Assembly: GCF_018446385.1 (NCBI RefSeq)
Contig: NC_055996.1
Span: forward strand, 17,595,317-17,659,316
Source of the DNA: Zingiber officinale
Taxonomy: Eukaryota > Streptophyta > Magnoliopsida > Zingiberales > Zingiberaceae
Length of the DNA stretch: 64,000 nt
Reading direction: 5' to 3'
Shown: positions 1 to 13,031 of the stretch, one piece after another
Layout: each line of letters starts with the position of its first letter
How positions within the stretch are numbered: position 1 is the first letter of the stretch
The notes under the pieces: generated by a model
Told to the model about the DNA's origin: nothing
Seen by the model: the letters and a program-made list of their open reading frames with translations, nothing else
Database searches by the model: none
Position numbers and translations under genes: made by a program

Positions 1-1109
1 GGGGTTCCAGGAAACCCGACGACTATCTGAAGGGGAGATTACCGTCTACATGGGCAATGCTACTAAGATAGCAGCTGTTGCAGTGGGAGACGTCTACTTA
101 TCTTTTAGTAGAAATAAAAATTTGATTTTAAGAAATTGTCTTTATGTACCCAGTTTTAGAAAGAATTTAATTTCGGTTTCTAAACTGTTTTTAGATGGAT
201 ATTCAGTTTCTTTCAGTAACGATGTAGTTATTAAAAGAAATAAAGTGATTATCTGTTCTGGTGCATTAGTTGGCAATTTGTATACTTTAAATCCAATTTC
301 TTCCACAAAGCAAAACATGGAAATTTATAACTCATCTTCTAATTCTAATAAGAGAAAAGAACCTTCGCAAATGACCCAAGCATATCTTTGGCATCTAAGG
401 CTTGGTCATATTAACTTAAGTAGGATTCAGAGGCTTATAGCCGATGGACTTTTGAGTTCATTAGAGTTGGAAAATTTTCCAACTTGTGAATCCTGCTTAG
501 AAGGTAAAATGACCAAAAGGCCGTTCAAGGCCAAGGGGTATAGAGCCAAAGAAGTGTTAGAATTGGTTCACTCTGATTTGTGTGGTCCTATGTCTGTCCA
601 GGCAAGAGGAGGTTTTGAATACTTTGTCTCTTTTATAGACGATTATTCAAGATACGGATACATTTACCTAATGCGCCGAAGTCCGAGTGCTTTGATAAGT
701 TCAAAGAATACAAGGCGATGTGGAGAAACGACTAGGTAAAGTATCAAGACACTACGCGATCGTGGTGGCGAATACCTCTTAGGAGAGTTTAGGAATTACT
801 TATCGAAGGCCGGGATTCAATCCCGCTTGTTGCACCTGGTACACCCCAATGTGTGTAGCAGGACGAAGGAATAGGACTCTTATGGAGATGGTTAGATCGA
901 TGATGAGTTATTCATTACCAAATTCATTTTGGGGATATGCTCTGAAACAGCAGATACGTTCTGAACTTAGTACCTTCTAAATCAGTTTCTTCTACTCCCA
1001 TAGAATTGTGGAATGGGCGAAACCCAGTCTAAGACATATTCGGATTTGGGGTAGTCCAAGACATGTCTGAAACCAGATCTTGATAAGTTAGAATCCGTCT
1101 GAAGTTCGC
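1..1109 (+). pseudogene. copia pol, protease end and integrase part, frameshifted
   Basis: Residues readable from 50 to 739 include the end of the aspartic protease region, the GAG-pre-integrase block (YLWHLRLGHINLSRI followed by CESC, the His2-Cys2 zinc site) and the start of the integrase core, with the first two acidic residues in HSDLCGP and FIDDYSR. After 739 the frame breaks. From 740 to 1109 fragments of the integrase core can be read only by changing frame, with stops, so the third catalytic acid is not in a continuous frame. The open frame resumes at 1110. Known family: integrase cuts and joins the element ends to host DNA. This copy is inactive by inspection. Confidence 0.88.
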
Positions 1110-3029
1110 GTGTTTGTAGGATATCCCAAAGGAACGAAAGGTGGTTTATTTTATAGTCCTAAAGACCAGAAGGTCATTGTTAGCACCAATGCCCAGTTTT
1201 TAGAAGAAGACTATATAATGGATCACAAGCCCAGTAGTAAAGTTGTTTTAGAAGAACTAAGAGAGGACACGTTTACTTTAGTACCAACAGTACAAGATGT
1301 AGTACCACAAGAGACTGCAACACGTGTCACACATGATACACAACCACAGTCAGTGCCTCGTCGTAGTGGGAGGGTTGTAAGGCAGCCTGAAAGATTCATG
1401 TTTTTGGGAGAGTCTTCGGACTTGATCCCGGGTAAACATGAACCTGATCCCCAAACATATGACGAAGCACTCCAAGATATAGATGCAGCATCTTGGCAAA
1501 AGGCGATGAATTCTGAAATAGAGTCTATGTACTCTAATAAGGTCTGGGAGCTTGTAGAACCACCTGATAGTGTAAAAGCCGTTGGATGCAAGTGGATCTA
1601 CAAAAGGAAAAGAGGGACAGATGGGAAGGTAGAAACCTTCAAAGCTAGGCTTGTTGCGAAAGGGTACACTCAGAAAGAGGGAATCGATTATGAGGAAACT
1701 TTTTCGCCAGTAGCCATGCTTAAGTCTATCCGGATACTCTTATCCATTGCTGCTCATATGGATTATGAGATTTGGCAAATGGATGTCAAGACAGCTTTCC
1801 TTAATGGAAGTCTTGAAGAGAACATTCATATGAAGCAACCAGAAGGGTTCATTGAAAAAGGCAAAGAGCATCTAGTGTGCAAGCTCAATCGGTCCATTTA
1901 TGGACTAAAGCAAGCTTCAAGATCTTGGAACATCCGGTTTAATGAAGTAATCCAGTCATATGGATTTATTCAAAGTTCGGATGAATCTTGTGTATACAAG
2001 AAGTGTAACGAAAACGTGGTGGTATTTCTTGTACTATACGTAGATGATATTTTGTTAATTGGCAACAATGTCAAAGTATTATCAGACGTAAGGGTATGGT
2101 TGTCCAAAAAATTTGATATGAAGGACTTAGGAGATTGTGCACACATTCTTGGGATCAAAGTTATAAGGGATCGTAAGAAAAGAATGTTGTGTCTGTCCCA
2201 AGCTTTATATATAGATACAATCCTTGCTCGTTTTAGCATGCAGGATTCCAAAAAAGGTTTCTTACCTTTTAGACATGGAGTAGCTCTATCTAAAGAGATG
2301 TCTCCAAAGACATCGAAAGAGATAGAGGACATGAAAGCAGTTCCTTATGCTTCAGCTGTAGGAAGCCTAATGTATGCAATGCTATGTACGAGACCTGATA
2401 TCTGTTTTACCGTGGGCATGGTCAGTAGATATCAGAGTAACCCTGGACAAGGACATTGGACTGCGGTAAAACATATATTAAAGTACTTGAGAAGGACTAG
2501 AGATTATATGCTAGTTTACCAAGCAGACGATCTGCTCCCTGTGGTTTACACGGATTCAGATTTCCAATCAGATAGGGATAACAGTAAGTCTACATCAGGC
2601 TATGTGTTTACTTTAGGAGGTGGAGCCATTTCATGGAGGAGTGTTAAGCAGAAATACGTTTCGGACTCAACCATGGAAGCTGAGTATGTAGCAGCCTCTG
2701 AGGCAGCTAAAGAAGCAGTATGGCTCAGGAACTTTCTAATGGACTTAGATGTGATTCCTGGTTTGCCCAAAATCATCACAATTTATTGTGATAATAGCGG
2801 TGCAGTTGTAAACTCGAAGGAACCACGAGCTCATAAGGCAAGTAAACATATAGAGCGCAAGTACCACCTGATACGAGATATCGTGAAGCGAGGAGAAGTT
2901 GTCATCGCCAAGATTGCATCAGCGGATAACCTGGCAGATCCTTTCACTAAGGCCCTTCTGGCGAAAGCTTTCGATCGGCATGTGGAGGGAATGGGAATCA
3001 GATGTATGGTAGAAGATATGGCAGCTTAG
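1110..3029 (+). pseudogene. copia pol, reverse transcriptase and RNase H (639 codons open)
   Basis: A 639-residue open frame starts in the integrase C-terminus (FVGYPKGTKGGLFYSP, the usual copia block before RT). It continues through reverse transcriptase, with GCKWIYKRKRG near residue 158, the TAFLNG block, YGLKQA, and catalytic YVDD near residue 310. The RNase H domain follows near residue 480 (YTDSDF, then SWRSVKQ and TMEAEY). The frame ends just before the polypurine tract, as expected for the end of pol. The methionine at 1110 is an internal codon, not a true start. The part is open but is cut off from protease and integrase by the upstream frameshift, so it is called a pseudogene fragment. 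Confidence 0.92.
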
Positions 3030-3050
3030 TCATTAGTATAAGTGGGAGAT

Positions 3051-5460
3051 TGTTGGAGTGTATACTGAAAGCCTAAGCTTTGTAAACATTCATTATGAAT
3101 AAAGAATCACATTTGGTCTAATTATCTACATTTGTTTGTAGTTGTTCATTTAATTTATATTGTAGATAACATAGTATGTGGTGTCACATACAGAAGATGA
3201 TGTTATCAGTACCTTATAAATTATAAACAGTAGCTCACGACCAGAATGGAAAGGAACAAACCATTAGAAGGTCGTAGTGTAATTAGGTATTAGTTTATCT
3301 TGACTATATAATTACATTAGTACACTCAGAGTGTATTTGAGTAGGACCATTTGAGGTCGTTTCTTTTATACTGACTTTATAAAGGAACAAAGACCTCGGT
3401 TATTATAGAAGTGTATGCTCTTAATCCTAATATAATAACAAGCACATATATTTGATATTTATTTCTTTAATTTATCAATGGGTGAGATTTAGTTCGATGA
3501 ATCAATAAGCCCGATAAATTGGGAAATAATATCACTTATAGTGTGTGTTGTTGATTATAGAAGGAGACTGTGTCCTAGAGATACTAGGTTGATAATGTCC
3601 CCAAGAGGAGCTCATAAGGATTGTCATGTTAAACCCTGCAGGTGGACTTAGTCCGACATGACGATAAGGTTGAGTGGTACTACTCTTGGACTTAGACATT
3701 AATTAAATGAGTTGTCAGTAACTCACTTAATTAGTGGACATTCGATATCTTAAACACAGGGAGACTAACACACTCATAATAAGAAGGAGCTCAAAAATGT
3801 AATTTGGGATTGGTGCGGTAGTTCAATGATAGTTCTCTAGTGGAATGAATTATCATTGATAAAATTAAGTTGTGTGTTCGGGGCGAACACGGGATGCTTA
3901 ATTTTATCGGGAGACCAAAACCAATTCCTCCTCTCGGTCCCTATCGTAGCCTCTTATTTATAGAGTTCTATACCCACCTATACCCACCTTCTATACCCAC
4001 CCAATGGGGGCCGGCCAAGCTAGCTTGGGAACAAGCTAGGGTCGGCCTAGGTATAAAATTGGGTGGCCGGCCCTAGCTTGAACCCAAGCTAGTAGGGCCG
4101 GCCAAATAAAATTAAAAAGAAATTTAATTTTAATTTTTATTATTATGTGGAAGATATATTTTAAAGGGAATTAAAATTAAAATATCTCTCTTGTAAAAGA
4201 TCTACAAAAGATTAAAGAAAGAGATTAGATCTCTTTCCTTATTTGTAGATTGGAGAGATGTTTTATTTTTTCTTTAAAAATTATTCACATGTTGATAAAA
4301 TTAAAATTATAGAAATTTCCTTTTATCAACCATGAAGAGATTTTAAAGAGAAATTTTATTTTTTAAAATTTCCGGAAACAAATTAGGAAGTTTTAATTGT
4401 TGATTAAAACTTGTCCTCTTTTGTTTTCCAATGACGTGGCCGGCCATCTTAAGTTAATTGGGAAATTTTGTTTTATTTTTCTCAATTAATTCATGTCAAG
4501 GAAAATTAAGGAAATTTTATTGTAATTAAATTTCCTAATTTGCCTAGGCCAAGGAATATAAAAGAAGGGGTGAGGGTGCCTTCAAGAGACACAACATCTA
4601 TTATTTCTCTCCCTCTTTTGTTCCTTGGTGTGGCCGACCATCCTCTCCCTCTCTTCCTATTGTGGTGGCCGAATCTCCCTCTTCCATTGGAGCTTTTTTG
4701 GTGGCCGGATACTACTCGGAGAAGAAGAAGAAGAAGGAGAGAAAGCTAGCATCTCTTAGAGCTTGGTTAGTGTTTTGATTTTCTTCCTTGGTGAAGCTTC
4801 CTCTTTGTTGGCCGAACCTAGCTAGGAGGAGAAGAAGGTGATTGGTGGTTTCTCGTCTCGGAAGATCGTTGCCCACACAACGTCCGAGGTTAGAAGAGGA
4901 ATACGGTAGAAGATCAAGAGGTTTTTCTACACGGTATAACTAGTAATTTTTCTTTCCGCATCATGCTAGTTATTTATGGAAATAATACCAAATACAAGAG
5001 GCTTACGTTCTAGAATTTCGAATATGTTTTTCAAAGTTGTGTTCTTTTGTTTCTTTCTTTTCCTTGTGATTTGATTGTTCTCTTTGGTTAACCTAAAGTT
5101 ATTTTAGGAAATTAAATATTAGCTTTCTATTAAAGGTTTTGTCTAGTCGGTGGTGGTTGCTCCCATATCCAAGAAGGTCATGTGCCTCGCCACGTCAGTA
5201 CTGGGAACCTTTTATGGAAATTAATATTTAATGGAATTAATAACTTAAGGAGACTTGGGTCGAACGTGTTAAGTTCCGCAGGAGATCCAAGTCAAAACCT
5301 AAAAGAACAAATAGATTAAGTTTTGGATCAAACGTGTTAAGTTCCGCAGGTGATCCAAAATTTAATTTAAAAGAACACATGGTAGCTAGGAAAAGGTTCA
5401 GACCTTTGTACAAAATTTTTGTACAGTGGAACCTATAGGTTTTCCGAGTAGCAACCAACA
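3051..5460 (+). repeat. 3' LTR of copia element A (2.4 kb)
   Basis: It starts TGTTGG right after the polypurine tract and ends CCAACA, a perfect 6-bp inverted terminal repeat. A second, partial and inverted copy lies at about 43826-45237: both share the terminal TGTTRGAGTGTATACT, a block reading TTCGGGGCGAACAC, and a GGCCGGCC-rich block. A TATA box is at 4557-4564. Short open frames inside (3870-4076, 4540-4749) are not conserved genes. Confidence 0.9.
4557..4564 (+). promoter_or_regulatory. TATA box of the A-family LTR
   Basis: TATAAAAG followed by a purine-rich stretch, placed about 900 bp before the LTR end. It is the best candidate for the U3/R promoter of this LTR. Position and sequence are seen; activity is inferred. 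Confidence 0.55.
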
Positions 5461-5644
5461 ATCTAGACTTCCCACCAACTATAAGGTCTAATAGACCTAA
5501 TTAGATTTTAGCCTGATGTTAGGTCTTCCAGACTCATTAAGTCCTACAAACTAGGTAAAAAGATTAGATCACACAACACTTAACTTTAACCATTTGACAT
5601 CCATCAAAACATAAATTTGACCATTGATGACAATTGCACCAACA
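5461..5644 (-). repeat. truncated minus-strand LTR start inside the gypsy pol
   Basis: On the minus strand the segment begins at 5644 with TGTTGGTGCAATT, the usual start of the SIRE-like LTRs also seen at 17660, 20425 and 30790. It runs only 184 bp before being cut by the end of the A element at 5460. Directly to its right the gypsy RNase H frame is interrupted, so this LTR had inserted into the gypsy element before A arrived. Confidence 0.6.
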
Positions 5645-8322
5645 AATGCTTCATGATCAGTAAACAGGATAAACTCCTTCTGTACTAAGTAGTGTCTCCA
5701 ATGCTTCAATGACTGCACAATGACATAGAACTCTAAGTCATAGGTAGAATAATTTTTCTTAGACCCGAAAAGCTTCTTGTAGAAGAAAGTAACTAGTCAC
5801 CTAGATTGACTTAGAACACCTCCTGTTTCTATGTCAGATGCATCATAATTGACCTCAAAAAATTTGTCAACATTAGGAACGACCAGAACTGGTGCTTTGA
5901 TCATCCTTTGATTGACTAGTTGAAAGCTAGCCTCTACGTCTTTAGACCAAATGAAATCCATTCCCTTGAGACACTCGGTGATAGGAGCAATCAAAGTGCT
6001 AAAATTTTTGATGAACCGGCGGTAGAAAGAAGCTAAGCCATGGAAACTTCTGACATCATATAAGGTCCTCGATTAAGGTCACTCTAAGACTGCATCTATC
6101 TTTGTTTAATCTATGTGGAAAACATTAGTAGACACAATAAAGCTGAAGAAAGTTATAAATGTAGTAAAGAAAGAGCACATTTTCTTATTTACAAATAAGT
6201 ACTCCTTTTCAAGCTTTTCAAAGACAAGATGAAGATGATCGAAGTGTGATGCCCATGTTGGACTATAAATGAGAATGTCGTCAAAGAATACCACGACAAA
6301 ATTTCCCATAAAAGGTCGTAAAATCTTATACATAAACCTCATGAGGATATTGGGGGTATTAGACTGTCGAAAAGTCATGACCATCTACTCATATAGCCCA
6401 TACTGCGTCTTGATTGTCATATTCCATTCATCATCAAGCCTTATTCTGATCTGGTGGTATCCGCCATTAAGGTCAAATTTTGAGAAGACCTTAGAACCAG
6501 ATAGCTTATCCAGCATATCATCCAAGCTGGGAATTGGAAACTGGTATTTCACTATAATTTTGTTAATGACTCTACTATCAACACACATATGCCACAAACC
6601 ATCCTTTTTCGACACTAATGGGGTAGGAATTACATAGGGGTTCATGCTCTCTCGGATGTGTCTTTTTTCCAGTAACTCCACCACCTGATGTTGCAATTCT
6701 TTAGCTTTCTTAGGGTTAAAGTGATAAGTTGGTCGATTAGGAAAACTTGACCTCAGAACAAGGTTAATCTAATACTGAATATCTCGCATAGGCAGTAGCA
6801 CAGAAGGAAGATCCATTAGCATTAGCTGATACAAATCTGCTACTAGCTATTGTACTTCGGCTGGTAACTTAACGTCTGTGGCAGGAGCGAAACTGGCACA
6901 ATAACAAAGAATATACAACTCCATGCTCCACTTTATCTAAAAACTTGGATATAGAAAGCAGATTAGTATTATTAGCTACCGGAATTAAAGTAGTTCCTTC
7001 TTGCTACGATGCCAACACAATTTTTTCCCCATGATGTGAAGGGTATATGTATTCTCTCACCCATAATGAATAACACTGCGATCATACTGCCAAGGTCACT
7101 CCAATAATAGATGACATGCATCTATAGCCACCACATCACACCAAGTACTATTAAAATATTTGTCAATTGAAAAGGAAACGAGGCATTGTTGATCTACTAT
7201 TACCTCACTTTCTTTATTCAACCAAGATAATTTATAGAGTTTATGATGACAACCTATCTTCAGTTGTAATTTTTGGACAACCTCATCAAATATTACATTC
7301 TCACAACTGTCGTTGTCGATGATCATCTTACAAATTTTATCCGTAATATTACAGGTAGTGTGAAAAATATTGGTTTTCAACCAATCATCTCCTAAATTAC
7401 CCTTGGGAGTTAGAGGACTCTTACGACAACCAAAGTCTCATGGTCATCACCATAAATCTATTCGTCAGATACATTATACATCAGATCACCAATTGGTTGT
7501 ATCTTCTATCATATCTTCCTTGGTTAGCAAGTTTTTGCCCTTTGGATTAGTAGAAGAGAGCTTTCTGCATTGGTGCACCATATATCTCTATTCACTACAT
7601 TGATAACATATGATAGGGGTCTTAGAGTAAACTTGTGGCGACCGCTACGGTGGCTGCTGTTGTGAAGAATGAGATTTTTGAGAGTGAGTTGGCCTATTAT
7701 TCTGGTCATTTCTCCTTGTTGGTTTCTGATTTTGTTGCTTTTCAGCCACCATTGCACGCTGAAAGACCTTTGACATCATCGAAAATGAATAAAAATTGAA
7801 TGCATCTTGCAAGGCCAAATGTAGACCCCCCCCTAAGTATCATGCCACCTTCTACTCCTCCATCTTGAATAGATCATTTCAATCTATCAGCTGGAAAAAC
7901 TCATTTGTATATTCGTGGATCGATCTCACATCCTATCTTAATGAGTGAAGTCACTGGAATAGAGTTTGGGTGTAGGCGAAGGGAATGAAGTGTTCCTTTA
8001 TTTTTTTTCTTCATATTCTCACAGTCAGTTATTTGGAATTTACCTTATTTGTCTTGAGAGTGCTATATATGTTCCCACTATGATGATGCTTACCCCTTGA
8101 GTTTGATGGTAATTAACTTCACTTTCAACCGATCTAGAACTTATTTGTAGTTGAAGATTCACTCTGCTTCATTAATCCAATCAATGAAGTTCTCTACTCA
8201 CAATGAACCAAAAAATTCAGGCAGATCCCAAAATCCAAAGTCTTCAACAGGCTCCTCTCGTCCATAGCATTCCTGAGGTGTATCCCGTCGGTGATATGAG
8301 TTCTCGAAGAAAGTCTCATATT
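5645..8322 (-). pseudogene. Ty3/gypsy gag-pol remnant
   Basis: Read on the minus strand, this holds in order a gag zinc-knuckle region (about 7560-7760, a decayed CYQC...HQC), an aspartic-protease-like segment (7096-7380), reverse transcriptase (6106-6696) and the start of RNase H (about 5645-6060, with KNYSTYDLEFYVIVQSLKHW and TDHEA). RT shows FDLNGGYHQIRI and the catalytic FFDDILIYS, both typical of Ty3/gypsy. A nonsense codon at 6382-6384 replaces the tryptophan usually found after YGLYE, and other frames are broken. Integrase is missing: the element is cut by an LTR fragment at 5644. Gag continues upstream at 9602-9782 and 13001-13055 beyond two inserted solo LTRs. Confidence 0.88.
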
Positions 8323-9601
8323 TGTAGGATTGAAAAGCGCTAGAGGGGGGGGGGGTGAATAATGCTTGTGGCTTTCACTTTTGTTTCGAAAAACTATGAG
8401 TAAAATCTAGCGTAAATAAAACAACAATGCACACGAACACTAAGGGTTTTACTTGGCTCGGAGCCTGTGGCAATTCCTACTCCAAGGCCCACGCTCGTTG
8501 AGCGTTTACTTTGGGCAATCACTATAAGCTCAAAAATATAATTTTGATTTACAATATAGAGCAAAATAGAAATTATACCGACAATGAAAAATAGAGAATT
8601 TGAAGCTTTTGATTGTCGGGGTCGAGTTACGACTTAGTCGGATCGATCTTTGAGTAGCACACAGAAGAAGGATCGTAGTTTCGAGTGATGTCTGGGCTGC
8701 TGCTTGAACTGGGCTTAAGTAGCCTGTGGTGGGCACCTCCAACACCATGGAGGGCACCCTCAACCCCGCTGGATCCGCAATGACGATAAGATTTTGACTC
8801 TTCGCCGCTTATTCGCCTGAGGGCGCCCCCAACTGCATGGAGGGCACCCTTCACCTGCGTCCAGGGCACCTCCAAGCTCTATGGAGGCACCCTCATGCCT
8901 TTGTTGCGGAGCTATCGACGAGGGTGCCCGAGGTGCCTCCAAGCTCCATAGAGGGCGCCTCGGGCACTATTGGTCCGAGGCAAATATGTCTGATTCGCTT
9001 CTTGCAAAATATGTTAGTCCAAGAAAATAATCATACTCTGCAAAACAAAGTTAGCACAATATAGACATGATAAATAAAATATTTGACAGCCTTCGGACTG
9101 CCCGATTCTGATTACGGATTTCCCATCCGGAAACTCTAGGTTGAACCGACGCTTACTGTTCCCTCACCGAGGAACGTGTCCTCACCTACTCCACTCAGGA
9201 GAGTTTACCTATTGTCAGACCGGTTCTCCAGACCTACTAAACTTTTACTCAGCGCCCGAGGCTCCAAGACATTCTACTGGACGTCCGCTCCATGACCCAT
9301 CCAGTCTTCCACTTGGTTTGCGACACCAAGACTTTCCACCTAGAGTCTCCGACTCTAGGACTTTTACCCGAAACCCTCGACCCGCCAAGACTTTCCGCCT
9401 AGGGTTACCACCTTCTAGGACCTAGGATTACCACCCCTAGGATTTTCCACTTGCCTAACCGCAGTAAGACTTTTGTCTAAGTACACTTAGGACTTTCCTG
9501 TAATCTCATTTAAACACATTAGATCACAAATAACCTTAACTTTGAACCATTTGTCATTATCAAAACTTAGGTTCGATCATCGGATGCTTCCTGCACTAAC
9601 A
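8323..9601 (-). mobile_element. solo LTR, family B
   Basis: On the minus strand it runs from TGTTAGTGCAGG at 9601 to CCTACA at 8323 (1279 bp). The flanks read ATATT (8318-8322) and ATATC (9602-9606), a 4 of 5 match to a target duplication. The gypsy gag reading continues on both sides, so this is a solo LTR left by LTR-LTR recombination. A related LTR with a gag stub lies at 45780-47119. It contains many copies of GGGCGCC/GAGGCGCC-type blocks at about 8720-8970, a run of about 13 G near 8345, and the CACCCCC...CTCTAG-type end shared with other SIRE-like LTRs here. Confidence 0.8.
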
Positions 9602-9782
9602 ATATCCACGATCAGAAATCTCATGATCATCGAGATTCCATGCCGCTAGACGCTAAGTTAACTCTGCAACTTGCCTTCGTAAATCGTCAATCATCATTAT
9701 GTCCTCGACGTTACGACCATGGTGCTTGACTTCTCCATCGAAGCCTTCCTATTGTTTTAACTATGACTATGACCACGATGAC
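9602..9782 (-). pseudogene. gypsy gag N-terminal fragment
   Basis: On the minus strand this reads DIMMIDDLRRQVAEL followed by a stop and RLAAWNLDDHE, the familiar start of plant gypsy Gag proteins. It joins in sense to YETFFENSYHRRD at 8322 once the B solo LTR is removed, and to the primer-site region at 13001 once the D solo LTR is removed. It is a decayed piece with stops. Confidence 0.65.
9778..9782. repeat. target-site duplication of D1 (left)
   Basis: ATGAC, identical to 13001-13005 on the other side of the D1 solo LTR. Confidence 0.9.
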
Positions 9783-12700
9783 TGTAAAATACGACACCCA
9801 GATAATAATTAAATAATAAGGTTATTTGTCAAATAATCTTATGGGATTTTTCAGGAATTTTTAGAAATTTTCTGGGATTTAAACGGAGTTCGTAAGAGGT
9901 AGTTTGCGGGGATGAATTAATAGGTATGGGAGAAAGCCTGTTTGGAATATCTAATAAGTGGGAATTGATTGAGGAAGCAACTTAGGATTTAATTAATTGA
10001 AACCTAAGTATGAAAATGCCCAAATCCTATGCCTTCATTCCCATCTCGCCGAACCCCTTACCCCTACCCGAATCCCATTTCTTCTCCTCTGCTCACGACC
10101 CTCTCCTTCACCTCTTCTTCTCACGCGATCGGAGTAGACGACGCCCCTCTTTGCCATGGGATGCTGCCACCGTCGACGCCGAGTCACCCGCTGTGGCCGC
10201 CGGTGAAGCTCTAATGCCACAGCCACCTTGAGAGCATCTTTTTCCTTTCCCCTAATCTCGTTGCCATGCCCTAGATTTGTCGGCGCCTCACACTCCACCC
10301 GATCCATTGCTCTCTCCCTCTACTCTACGTCTCCACCGAACACCGCCGATGACCATCCGTGCTAGATCATCGACGACACTACATCTTTCGTCGTTGATGG
10401 AGGTGATGATGTTAGCCATAGATGTAGTGAGCTCTCTCTGCTCCCGATCCACCTGAGGTCCTTCTCCCACCTCAACGTAGACGCTGACGTTTCCTCCTTC
10501 GCTTTCATCTCCGGCCGAGGACAGCGATCAGTTTCACATAGTGGATGTCGACACTGTGGTAAGGGGTTTGACTCAATCCGTGCATCATTGATCGACGATT
10601 AGTGTTAATTGCTATTATGGTGTTCTTAACCTTCCTATAATTTCCAATCTGTGCCCTAATTGTGGTGTCACCTTATCATCTGCCTTGGCTTGCCATCACA
10701 GCGATATTCCGATGCCATCAAATCCTTTCCTCCAGCTAGTTCGTGAGATTTCAGATACTGGATCATTGATGTCCAGCTAACCACCTAGCTCCGGCTATTG
10801 AGAACAGTCCCATTTCTATCTGGACACCCTTGCCTCCTCTTCTGATGTATGTTGTTGCTGGCATAGAGATCATCCTCAGTCATCTGCCACCATTGCCGGT
10901 GAGAATGGGGTAACTATTTATTTAGTTGTCTATTACATTGAATTATAGTTTAATGGACAGTGATTGATAGTTGTATTGGATTTATGATGCTTAACTTGAT
11001 AGTTGAGTTAAAGGATTAAATGATTAGAAGTTGGAATTCAGTTGCGATGTGTTGATTAAATTGCATTGGGTTTATTAGTTGAAATGAAATTGTGATTAAT
11101 TAAATCATTAAATTGAGGATGATATTAATCAGGTGGATCTTCTCTATGGGTGAAGGATGTAATTGAGAGAAATGTCAACAGATGGATCAATTCATGAATG
11201 TATAAGAGTTGTTATAAATAAAACCCTAACGTGATTAAAGGGAATAGGTGTATCTATTTGGAATTTGGGCTTTAGGTTTAGCTACTTGTTGCATACGTGA
11301 TTAGCTAAACTGCATATTATGTGATTTGCAGGACGTGAGTTCAAGATGAGCGTCTCGACGTGGGACTGTTTAGCTCGATCGGCACTTAAGGCGGATATTT
11401 CTTGCTTTATCTCTTTAGTATTTTGATCCTAGTGCATGAGCTTTATGTTCAGATAGTTGCTGTATCTATCTTGACTCCGCTTTTATTTTTCCTGCGTTTG
11501 ATACTTCCACTCAATCTTTGAGCTACTCGTTTCTGTACCTATATAGTCTCTCGTTGCTATCGATGATATTTAGCAGATACTATATTACTAGGCATCAGAT
11601 ACCAGATACCAGATGTCAGACATTAGATATTAGGTATTGGATATATAGACACCTGATACCATGTTTACATGCTTTGGTTGCTGTTTATTTACATACCTTA
11701 CTGAGCATGCTGGCTTCATGTAGCATACCTGTTTCTGTTTATATATATATGATGACTGTTGCATTGTTCGCATCATGTCATTGCATGCATTGCCGACAAT
11801 CCTGTCTTCCTTGTGGTTGAGGCGGTTGTTGGCCTGGGCCGCACGCTCGGCCACTCATGGGTAGTGGTAGCTTGGAGCGTGCCGCATGTCCTGTCATGCC
11901 CCCCACTCGCACACTCACGGGTAGTGTCTGCTGGAGTCGCGGGCAGCAGGGACCCCCGTCGCAGACGTAGCTATTCAGCTACTATGCAACTGTCCCCTCG
12001 GCCACTCGAGAGTAGTGGTAGCTGGAGTGGTGTACAGTTTGTCATTGTCCCGGCCTCTCGTCCATACTGGGGTCATGGACTTGAGGGGTGGGCGGGAGTG
12101 ACCATCCGTATATACGCTGTTGTTATTATATCTACTGGTTGTTTACTTATGCTGTTGCTGCTTATCTATGGTGCTGTTATTAGCTTATGCTGCTGTTGTT
12201 TACTTATGCTGATATGCTTACATAGGTTGAGATATATACCTGTGGTATGTGTTTAGACACTAGCTTACTTACTGTTGACATGTATATACCTCACATGATA
12301 CCATGTAGTTATGAGCAGTACTGTAGCAGGACTTTGTTACACTTTACCTTCTACTACTAGCCTAGAATATGGTTTCAGGTATGGACACTTATTATGATAT
12401 CACTGTAGTATCTGCTATTTCCATACGAGACTGTATACCTTTGCATCTCTAGTTTGATTTACTATACTCATGCACTATCTGTCTATTACCCGCTGAGTCT
12501 TTATACTCACCACCCCGTCTATTGGTAATTTCACCAGGTAGCAGGTAAAGGATCTATGGAGTCGCCTGGAGATCATGTCCGCCAGTTCCACGTCACATTC
12601 GAGGACGACCATACGATTTTGGTATTTCTTACGCTATTTGTATTTTGGGCTTTGTACTTGTTTATGTATTTGTGTTCTCTTGTATTTGGTTTGATATTAT

Positions 12701-13000
12701 TGTGTCAAGCCGAGCCGGCTCGCAGTTAGTTGATTTGTGTTTTGTGATCGTTGTTTGTGCTTTCCGCTGTGTTGATTTTAGTACAGCCGTGTGGGCTGAT
12801 TAATATAGTTATATAACTGCGTGGTTGTGTTTATTTTTGTTCCAGCCGAGTGGGCTGATTATATAACTGCGTGGTTGTGTAAATATATTCCAGCCGTATG
12901 TGGCTGATGTATTTTGTATGTATGATTGCCTCATATTGTCACCCGTACAGGGGAGATGCTGTCGAAATTTTTCGGTAAGGACTCCTCTGGGGGCGTGACA
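9783..13000 (+). mobile_element. solo LTR, family D (3.2 kb), copy D1
   Basis: It starts TGTAAAATACGACACCC and ends GGGGGCGTGACA. The flanks are a perfect 5-bp target duplication, ATGAC at 9778-9782 and 13001-13005. No internal retrotransposon sequence is present, so this is a solo LTR. A second copy with its own target duplication is at 34620-37943 and a truncated inverted copy at 32015-33250. The long LTR and GGCGTGACA end are typical of plant chromovirus-type gypsy elements; that assignment is inference. Open frames inside (for example 11759-12256) differ between copies and are not genes. It includes a repeated CCACTC...GAGTGG block at about 11850-12040. Confidence 0.93.
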
Positions 13001-13005
13001 ATGAC
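13001..13005. repeat. target-site duplication of D1 (right)
   Basis: ATGAC, identical to 9778-9782. It lies in the 5' internal region of the interrupted gypsy element. Confidence 0.9.
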
Positions 13006-13031
13006 CCCCCATTGGATCTAGCGATGACCTT

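Larger units (their letters stand above)
1..5460 (+). mobile_element. Ty1/copia LTR retrotransposon, 3' half (family A)
   Basis: The window opens inside this element. In order it shows the end of the protease region, GAG-pre-integrase, integrase, reverse transcriptase, RNase H, a polypurine tract (about 3040-3050, AAGTGGGAGAT) and a 3' LTR from 3051 to 5460. The domain order integrase before reverse transcriptase is diagnostic of Ty1/copia. The integrase part is frameshifted, so this copy cannot make its own enzymes. The 5' LTR lies outside the window, so the target duplication cannot be checked. Its 3' end cuts off an older LTR fragment at 5461, so it inserted into, or was joined to, the older gypsy region to its right. 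Confidence 0.93.

Noticed and set aside
1223-2332. Minus-strand frames over copia pol
   Set aside because: Shadows of the plus-strand reverse transcriptase frame with no domain of their own.
11759-12256. 165-codon open frame in the D1 LTR
   Set aside because: It lies over the CCACTC...GAGTGG array, is not kept in D2 or D3, and has no recognisable domain.
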